From contig JAHBMJ010003752.1 in the NCBI GenBank assembly GCA_018398765.1, forward strand, positions 102,869 to 165,999: a stretch of 63,131 nt of DNA, in the 5' to 3' direction. A program made the translations under genes and the position numbers. This document shows, piece by piece, positions 55,989 through 63,131 of this stretch. The DNA is from Chromera velia (lineage: Eukaryota; Sar; Chromeraceae). Under the pieces are notes generated by a model, which saw only the letters and a program-made list of their open reading frames with translations, ran no database searches and had not been told where the DNA came from. Position 1 is the stretch's first letter. Each line of letters opens with the position of its first letter.

Positions 55989-57885
55989 GGGGGGGAGGGA
56001 GAGAGAGAGAGAGAGTACGTGGGAGAGGGGAGAGAGTGAGTGAGAGTGTCAGAGAGTGAGTGAGAAAGCAAGAGTGAGTGGGTGAGAAAGTGAACGAGCG
56101 AGAGAGGGGGGGAGAGAGAGAGAGAGAGCAAGAATGAGTGAGTGAGCGAGAGAGTGACAGAGCAAGAGAGAAAGAAAGCAAGAGTGGTCAGAGTGAGTGG
56201 GTGAAGGAGTGTACGTGAGTGGTTGAGCGGGTGGGAGAGTGAGTGAATTGGTGGGGGGGCGAGTGAGGAACGAAAATAATGTCGAGAAGATTCAGACCGG
56301 CACAAAAACAGAAAGAAGAGAAAGAGAGAGGAGGTGAGAGGGCTGAAGGGAAAATCTCCTCATCTCTCCCGCTTTTCTTCACTTCCTCTCTTCCCTCCTA
56401 TTCTCTCTTCGAGGTGTTTGAGATAGAATGCAAAAAATACTGTGTGCGCGTACTCTGTATCTGTGAGCGAAGGATGATGTTTGTATGTTCCAGCTTATGC
56501 ATTGGTGGTACTCTTTCTCCTCTTTCCATCCTTTTGCATCACACAGCTCTCCTTCTGTTCGCGCGGCTTTCGACCCAGAATCCTCAGGAAAGTTTCTTTC
56601 TGACTAGACGAAGACTACGATGATGCACATACCCCCACCTGTGTTGATGATCTTTTAACATGCAGAGAAGTGTTGCCTATTTGGAGTCGCTCTCTGCTGT
56701 CTTCCTCCTTCTCCCTCTCCTCCTTCCTCTCTCTGTCTCCTCCGTGATTGGATGCACGGTTCATGTCTCCTTTTTACAAAATGGGTGTGCTTCGTGCAGT
56801 GCTCGGAGGCGTTCCTTGTCTCTTTCTGTGGCAATGAGCAATGAGCAGTATCTATCTGTGATGGATTAGTCAAGAAAGAATTGCAGACGTGAAAAGACCT
56901 GTTTCGTCCCCCTTTCCTTGTTTGTGCGCGCGTGTGTGTGTGTGTGCAGAAATACCTCGCACAGGAAAGGCTTGAGAGACACGAATTTCAGGCCTCAGTC
57001 CTCGCAGGCAGGTGCGCCGTTGGGGGGCACGTATGTGGGGGCTAGGGGGGAGGGGACTGATAGACGTGATGATGGAAAACAAATCAGGGACCAAAAAACA
57101 GACTGATAAGAGAATTGTGATTGAAGGCTGTATAACAACTGCTGGACCCCTTCCAAGCTGGCGAGGAAGACTCTCTTGTTCCCCCCCCCCTCTCTTCTCT
57201 CTTCTCTGTTCCCCTCCGTCTATTTCACTTCGCTTGCTACAACCGAGGGGGGTCTCACTTTCCTTTCGGTTCTCTGTGTGCGATCTTTCACGCTCTCACT
57301 CACTCACTCATTGACCCATCCATCCACTGACCAATTCCTGTCTCTTCATTGAATCGTGCTTGATCAGAAAGGGAAAGGATACGTAGTCGGCCTGTTCTTT
57401 GCTGCTGCCTCCGCTACACCAATTGGCGAAGACTTTCTTTCGTCTGTGTTACATTCGTTTGTCTGGTTGCTGTTTGTTTATTTATTTTTTGCAGTCGTTG
57501 TTTCCTTGAGGACATTCTTCAGTCGGTCTTCAAGGTCGGTCGGTCCGTCATGAGACTGCCCTTACGCTGCTTTCTGCGAATCTCCTTTCTTTTGTCTGGT
57601 CCCCGGTCTCGCTGCGAACAGAAGCAATTGACAATCTGTTTCTTTTTTGCTTATCGCTTCCAGTTGTCGGGTTTTGCTCTTCTGCCTTCCATTCATCATG
57701 CATCTTCGTCGCCTACACTATCGTGGTTGCAGGTATTCGTTCTGGTAGGCAACGGATTTTCCCAGTTTCTTGTCTTCACTTTAATCATGTCAGTCTCACA
57801 CGCAGTCCTCAAGTGTTCGCTTTCGACTGCCACGATCGCTCACGATGAAGAACCGGTCACATGGGAAGAGTGGTTTAACATGTGA
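54350..57885 (+). CDS. Multi-pass membrane protein, multi-exon, function unknown
   Basis: The first exons are clear: 54350-54435 (MNQNSISRNILRQVLSEHEL), 54532-54645 and 54738-55900, with matching phases (donors GTCAGT twice, then GTGAGT). Likely further exons are 56494-56591 (hydrophobic YALVVLFLLFPSF), 56950-57030, about 57368-57535 (VVGLFFAAASATP and FVWLLFVYLFFAVVV) and 57733-57885 (FVLVGNGFSQFLVF, ending EEWFNM). The junction before the last exon is not resolved. At least seven hydrophobic segments: one in exon 2, three early in exon 3, then a long hydrophilic loop of about 240 residues with acidic and Ser/Thr-rich parts, then the later ones. No family recognised. A (GT)n(GA)n microsatellite follows the exon 3 donor directly. 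Confidence 0.55.
55919..56235. repeat. Microsatellite block (GT)n(GA)n and GAGTGAGT-type repeats
   Basis: About 300 bases of purine-rich simple repeat start 18 bases after a splice donor in the intron 55901-56493. They create long Ser/Leu- and His/Thr-type frames on the minus strand, which are artefacts. Confidence 0.85.
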
Positions 57886-59605
57886 CCTTTGTAACCAGTT
57901 TCTAGCAGTTTCGACTGCGATTTGGGTCATGTTTGCATTACGTAGCCTCGTATGCTGCAGTGTAACTTTTATACCAGCCTTCGAATAGTTTATGGCTGAC
58001 TGATGATAATAATGATGTAAAGTCAGGCTGGTATACAGTTATTAAGAAGCTGCCACAATGGACAGTGATACCAGAAAATACGAGAAAAGAAAAAATGGAA
58101 ATGTCTATTTTTTCATTTTATTTTTATTATTTTTTTTTCAGTATAGGATTAGGATTGATTGATTTATGTTCCGGGTAGTTCTGGGCTCCATAATTAAAGT
58201 TAGAAAAGGTAGGAAAAGGTCAAAAGTTGATAGTAGTTGATAGTTTACATAGGTTTATATATGTTTTCGAGTGAAAGGAGAACTAAGGTAAGGTGAAGGT
58301 GTGTGTGTCAAGGTGTCATAACAGGTAAGTCTCTGTGGTCTGTGCCCAAGTCTGTACAGCTCCTGGAGAAGTCTGTAAAAGTAATAGTAATACTCTCAAT
58401 CCGAAAGCAAAGCAATAAATCCAATCTTGCATGCTATCTAAAGCACGATACGCACAGAAATGATAAAACAATATGTCCGCGCGATAATCGCTCGGTGCGG
58501 TGATTATTTGCTGCATGCGCGCAACACGCGTACATGACACTACGTGATACAAACCCGGCCAAGCCCGCGGCCCAATGCGCGGCACGGTACCCCGACGGCT
58601 ACCTGTACTTCAACTAAAGGCAATAGAAACTGCTGGTTCCAGATAAAAATATATATGAAATAACATTTTTAAAAAGAGAGAGATATCTATTCCTAGGTCT
58701 ATTCTTTTCTTTTCATTGGGATTAGGATTAAGCTAGGGATCTAGCAAGGGATTAAGATTAAAAAAAAAGATTAATGTTTAGAGGATTGGTCTCCCGCCCC
58801 AATGCCGAATGTCCGACGTGTGGCTTCTAGGAAAGCGCCATCAGACCTCCCTGGTCGGCGCGCGGGCGCGGCGCCGCGGCGGGCCGCGGTGGCACGTACG
58901 GCGCCACTCATCTACTATACTTAATTTAGGCCAGGACCTTGCGAACCGCCCCGCGAAAGCGAAAATCCCCTGCCCGCAAATGTTCCATTTCTCTAAGAGC
59001 CCCTCAGGCCGCTTTACGGGGCCATCCATGCATGCATGCGGCTCTCACTGCATACCAATAGCAAAGCCTCCTTCGTCGTCTCCTTTTAAACTCCCGTCTA
59101 CTTCTTATCCCCATGCACAAAACGGCAGAAAACTGATCACCGCGCACGGCTTCAAGGGACGTCATTTCTCTGTTTCGCCCCTTGCCTGGCCAGAGTGGTG
59201 CGCTCTGACAAAAATCCTCATCTGATATCCCGTCTCCCACATGATGGTGCCCTCTTCCTCTCTTGCCCCCCTTCCTCTCTGGTAATTTCCTCCTCTCCCC
59301 CGATGACCGAACGAATTTCCGTTCCCCTGTTGCAGTTTCTGCAGTTCATCGACCGTAATCATCACATAGTCCTTCTTTCCTTGCAGCCCCCCCCCCTTGA
59401 TCTCGTCGGGGAAGGAAGGAAGTGCCGTATGTGCTGGCAAAGAGTGATCCTTCCGTCCATGAGTTCCTTCAGCTCCACCATAAATTCCGTCTCCTGTCTG
59501 ACTAAAGAATTCGACATGAAATTCACCACGCCGAAGTGCGCGCTTCTGATATTTTGTTCAATCTTTTGTTTGATCTTTTGTGAAGTCACCCAGCTCTCTT
59601 GTGAG
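57886..59605. other. Intergenic region with a GC island
   Basis: AT-rich to 58.8 kb. At 58855-58905 an abrupt GC block (GCGCGGGCGCGGCGCCGCGGCGGGCCGCGG) appears, then GCTTTACGGGGCC at 59011-59023 (one mismatch from the motif at 53983-53995) and CATGCATGCATGCGG at 59027-59041, about 570-600 bp upstream of the ATG at 59606. The plus frame 58809-59225 has no recognisable protein character. Possible minus-strand coding at 59162-59451 is given separately. Confidence 0.45.
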
Positions 59606-60510
59606 ATGCTTCCCGTAGGACTCATCCCCGTGCCCGCATATCTTCTCCCGCCACAGCCTGCCGTTCTCCCGCAGCCAGCACTGCCTCCGCAGCCACAGCA
59701 GAATCCCCCTCCGCAGCCACAGCAGAATCCCCCCAATTACAGACCGCCCCCACCACCACCACGCATGCATGCAACTCAGAATTTCCTCCGCAACCCCACG
59801 CAAGGTCGGCTGCCTCACCGAGCACATGTTACAATGTTTCTACTTCGATTTGCCTCTATGCGTCCTTGCATGTGTGCATCTGTGTTCGTCTGCAGGTAGG
59901 GCAATACAGACCAGGTACTCACCCAAAATCCCGGGCTTTGCGCCTGGTAACTATCTTCCGTCCGGTCTCTATCCGAACCTGCACATCTATGATCTCCTAC
60001 GCAGAGTGCCACCCGGTTCTGCAGATTTTGAAGGTCCGCAGCAAGAATGCCCCAGATGCCGTGCTCTCGTGTGGAAGGGAGAGCAGATGTCTACCAATGC
60101 CCACTACGGTAATGCGAAGTATGTGATCTGCAATTCTTCTTCTCTTTCCTTGCTGGCCTTTCTGATGCCTTTCTGTCTCATTCTCTCTCCATTCTCATTT
60201 CCATTCTCTCGGCTACTCGTGTGTGTGTGATGGGAGGTCTCATGCACCGCCGACCAGTTGAAGTATTGAGACCACAATGCGAAAGAAGAGAAAATGAGGA
60301 AAGAAACGAAAGAAAAGGAGATGATCAGGTAAGCAGCCAGGCAAAGAGAAGTGCTAAGTGACTCACCAGATTGATCGACCTGTTCCGCCGTCTTACCGTT
60401 CGTAGCCGCTGCGTAGTTGGAGGATCCTTCAGCTCTTCCATTCCCCCCCCCTCTGCCTCTGCCCCCGCCTTGCCCCCTGAAGTTTCCTCTGGGGCCTCCT
60501 CTGCCTCTGT
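59162..60510 (-). CDS. Possible RGG-rich protein exons (minus strand)
   Basis: Two minus-strand segments look coding and fit together in phase. Around 60510-60363 the sequence reads NNYRGRGGPRGNFRG, then GGGRGRGGGNGRAEG, and ends EQVDQS before the donor GTGAGT. From an acceptor (tttgccag) at about 59451 a second segment reads GKKDYVMITVDELQKLQQ and HRGRGGNYQRGRGAREEE, ending at a stop at 59162. RGG boxes are typical of RNA-binding proteins. The 5' part is not defined. The exons interleave with the plus-strand gene that starts at 59606, which makes one of the two models suspect. The boundaries are tentative. Confidence 0.35.
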
Positions 60511-62698
60511 AGTTATTGTTGTGGTTCTATTGTCTGTGTGGAGTCTCGGGTCGGTTGTAGTTTCTGCAATCACGGAAGAGTCCAACTGGCAAGTTTTTCA
60601 GATCCCCCCGCCAGCATCAAGGACCGCTTTGTACACACTCACCGAGACTACGCCCACGTCCAAGAAAACATTCGTGTTATCAACACTTCCCTCTCTTTTG
60701 CGTCTGTTGGTGTCAAGATAGACCGCCTGTCACATTCATAAATATGGTTTACAGCGAAATCTTTAATTGAAAATGCAAACAAAAAATCACTTCACAAATA
60801 AAAGACCTTTTACCTGTATATATCTGATTTAATTATCTTTCTAGATTTACTCTTTAAGTTTAGTCTTAAGTTTACCTAAATAAGTCGGAACAGATTTACT
60901 ATTATACAATTTTAACTAAAAAAAATAATTCTTTTCATATTCTAATTAAATAACACATAAGTACATAGTAATTGGGATTTTGATTCATAAATTAAAAATC
61001 CACTAAAAGCCTTCAATCTAAAAATATCATCACACAGTTTCATTTTATATCATCTAGCTATTATCTTATGAGATGCCTCCTGTCCTTATGGCGGCGCGTC
61101 AATGCGGCGTACGTTCGCGCCCACGCAACGTCACTATTTGACGGGCCTCCCCGGCTAGTGCATGCTAGTGCACCAATTAATTTGCCATGCACCTGAGCTA
61201 TGTCCGAGCCAAAGTTAGAGACGACTCACAGAAAATCCGACGTATACATTAATAAGTGCGTGAAATCTTCTCGTGACTGGGCGAGCAGCTCTTCACTTTG
61301 GTGAAGCCTTCCGAAGAAAAATGGGTGGACGATGGATCTTCGTATACCGTTCCTGAGATAAAACGAGCCTCAGCTTCTCGTGCTGGAGACTCGCCGGCCT
61401 CTCCAGAACAACAGTTCGTGCGGGTTTGACTGGCGCTCCATTTGATCCAAAGAACGTCGTCGCCACCCGAAACCTGTCTTTCTCAAACTTAAAGTAGACA
61501 TTTCATCAAGTGCTGTGCAAAGCGAGAAAGGGCTCCTTCCGCCCCCGTACGAATTGAAAATGTATCCCTACTATGGCGGTTAGTTCTTTGGTCCGCAGCT
61601 CAAAACAGCCATGATACGTTCTTTTCTGACCCGGTGTGTGCGCTCTCTCCTTGTCGATCTCCGTGCAGGCCCTGGGGGGTACCCGGCCATGCAGACACAC
61701 TCGCACGGACTTGGGTCGGTTTGCTCATCTTTTTGCCTTGCACTACCGCCGCCAAAGGTTCCCTCCCGCTCCTTCCGTCTCTCTCTCTCTCGCTCTTATT
61801 CTGCGTGCGTGATCTTTTCCTTTCGTGTTTGAAGTGCAAGTAAAATCCTCGACCCCCTTTGCAAACATCTGCTCACTAACAGTTACAGTGACAGGCACTC
61901 ATTGATCATTTTCTTTCTCTGCTTCGGAATTAGTCACTCGTTCTCTTCCTCCTGTTTTGCACCCACGCGCTTCACGCATTTTGCATGAGGGGCACCGTGC
62001 ATCTTGAATGCCTTCAATCAGGTGCAACCGGTGCGTAAAGAAAGGATTCCCGGATGTGCTTTTTTTCATTTCTGCAGAGCGCCTGTGGGCGTTCCAGTGC
62101 ATCAGATGCAACCGACGAGCCCGGTGGCTCCAGGGATCCACTACAGCCAGCAGTTCTCCTCAACTTCGCTCACTGGGTCGTCGGGTCACTTCAGAAGAGC
62201 AGGGCCTGGCTCCTCGGTGCTTACTAGCACCGGGGGCGCGCTTGCAGGAAGTGGCGGCCCTCGTGCTAGCACCGGGGGCGCGCTTGCAGGAAGTGGCGGC
62301 CCTCGTGCGCAATCTTCCTTTATCATCCAACAGCAGCAGCAGCAGCAGCACGTGCAGCATCCTCCCGGGGGCCACTCACAGGTTCCTCATGGGCACGTGC
62401 AGACAGCTCACGGGGCCATCCAGCAGTCCCACACACCCGCTGCATCCAAACCCTCGCAGCAACAGTCTGCATATGGCGTTCCGGTTGCTCATGGATCGTT
62501 GGGGAGCAAGACCGAAAATCGGCTTACCGGGGCCGTCGCATCCGTTTCTCCTCTGGCTACTGCCATGGCTGCCCAGAGCAGACAGCAGGTGGGAGAGACA
62601 GGAGGAAGGCGGTCCCCCCTGTCAGGCACCGTGGGTGACGCGGACATTGCACGTTGTCGGGCTTCCCTGACTCTTCTGAAGAGAAAAATCAAAGAGAG
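59606..62698 (+). CDS. Pro/Gln-rich protein with a C-x2-C motif, partial at the right edge
   Basis: Exons inferred at 59606-59804, 59896-60118, about 61531-61578, 61669-61714 and 62078-62698; phases match at each joint. The protein begins MLPVGLIPVPAYLLPPQ, has two PQPQQNPP repeats and a polyproline run, then KIPGFAPGNYLPSGLYPNLHIYDLL and ECPRCRALVWKGEQ (one half of a possible zinc site). It continues as YPYYGGPGGYPAMQTHSHGL and a Gly/Gln/Ser/His-rich region with an eight-glutamine run. It ends in LTLLKRKIKER at a GTCAGT donor, so more exons probably lie beyond the window. The low-complexity, aromatic and Gly-rich composition suggests a nuclear or RNA-granule protein; no family is recognised. 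Donors GTCGGC, GTATGT, GTTAGT, GTCGGT and GTCAGT. Confidence 0.55.
60737..61060. other. AT-rich segment inside the large intron
   Basis: A strongly A/T-rich patch within the putative intron 60119-61530. No coding features. Confidence 0.4.
62224..62307. repeat. Exact 42-bp tandem duplication in coding sequence
   Basis: Two identical 42-bp copies (62224-62265 and 62266-62307) starting ctagcaccgggggcgcg. In the reading frame of the Pro/Gln-rich gene each copy encodes fourteen residues, STGGALAGSGGPRA, so the duplication keeps frame. Confidence 0.95.
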
Positions 62699-62988
62699 GT
62701 CAGTCAGCAACACAAGAGGGCTTCCTTGAACCCAAACAAGCGGACAGAGGTTTGGCTAGGTTACCCGAAAAAAAAAATCTGTCAGTGCGCACGGCTTTGG
62801 GGACAAATGGAAGTTCCGCACGACAACCTGACAGAAAGCGAATAGACGCACCCCCTCTCAGAAAGGAATTTTTGTGTTTTCTTTCCTCTGTCCATGCACA
62901 AGAAACCATATGCCTGCCTTCGTGCTGTTTTTTTTTTATGATCGGAAAGGGGCGTGACCCCCGAGTCTCTTCACTCTGTGCTGATACG

Positions 62989-63027
<39 letters not shown>

Positions 63028-63131
63028 CGTGCGTGTGTGCGTGTGTGTGTGTGTGTGCGCGCGTGTTCTGTTTGTCGTACATCACCACTTTCGGTGTGCA
63101 ACATGTTCAAGTGAATAAATCTGCATCAGCC
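62699..63131. other. Intron or 3' flank with (GT)n microsatellite
   Basis: Follows the last visible donor of the plus-strand gene. A GT-rich microsatellite occupies 62992-63065. If the donor at 62699 is not used, the frame ends at 62729 (VSNTRGLP). Confidence 0.5.

Noticed and set aside
55699-56305. Minus-strand frames of Ser-Leu-Ser-Leu and His-Thr repeats
   Set aside because: Translation of (GA)n and (GT)n microsatellites next to a splice donor; no protein character.
58809-59225. 138-codon frame downstream of the GC island
   Set aside because: Arg/Gly-rich start comes from the GC block; the rest lacks structure and covers the candidate promoter motifs at 59011-59041.

Overview
The window is nuclear DNA of a eukaryote. 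Genes are interrupted by GT...AG introns whose boundaries keep phase and restore recognisable domains, and they are separated by AT-rich stretches, simple-sequence repeats and several classes of transposable element. Three predicted proteins begin with an ER-type signal peptide followed by a phenylalanine and a transit-like stretch (SET protein at 16.8 kb, ChaN-like protein at 32.1 kb, fibrillin-like protein at 53.7 kb). That is the leader expected where a plastid is reached through the secretory system. A small N-terminally acylated PH-like protein resembles the inner-membrane-complex ISP family of alveolates, and clusters of TGCATGCA, a known ApiAP2 target in Apicomplexa, lie upstream of several genes. 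Together these suggest a photosynthetic alveolate, most likely a chromerid (Chromera-like). This is inference, not proof.

Layout. 0.6-1.7 kb: multi-pass membrane protein (-). 2.5-9.6 kb: a chromodomain-type Ty3/gypsy retrotransposon (-) with two 268-bp LTRs, inserted into the 3' end of an older non-LTR retrotransposon (+). 9.9-11.7 kb: four-exon ISP/PH-like gene (+). 14.0-14.25 kb: a hAT-like MITE. 14.6-16.3 kb: CCR4/Angel-type nuclease (-), head to head with a three-exon plastid SET/Rubisco-LSMT-type methyltransferase (16.8-20.6 kb, +). 20.6-25.1 kb: AT-rich region with a broken gene at 23.4-24.1 kb. 25.6-32.1 kb: twelve-exon lumenal ChaN/Tiki-fold (DUF399) gene (-), head to head with a twenty-exon RMC1 homologue (33.2-44.4 kb, +) that carries a very long low-complexity C-terminal tail. 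45.9-47.4 kb: a TIR-bounded element carrying a broken ubiquitin-protease-like gene. 48.2-48.7 kb: a long foldback element. 49.3-50.9 kb: proline-rich protein with repeated S-x-Y-R-E-S-L motifs (-). 52.8-53.7 kb: plastid fibrillin-like protein (-), head to head with a multi-pass membrane protein (54.35-57.9 kb, +). 59.6 kb to the right edge: a Pro/Gln-rich multi-exon gene (+), with possible RGG-rich exons on the opposite strand.

The genes are not an operon or a pathway. The recurring themes are head-to-head gene pairs (three), several with a plastid-directed partner, shared upstream motifs (TGCATGCA, and GGCCCCGGAAAGC in either orientation), and an unusual preference for C at intron position +3 (GTCAGT, GTCGGT, GTCCGT). 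Exon coordinates were worked out by hand from splice consensus, phase and domain continuity; no transcript data were available.
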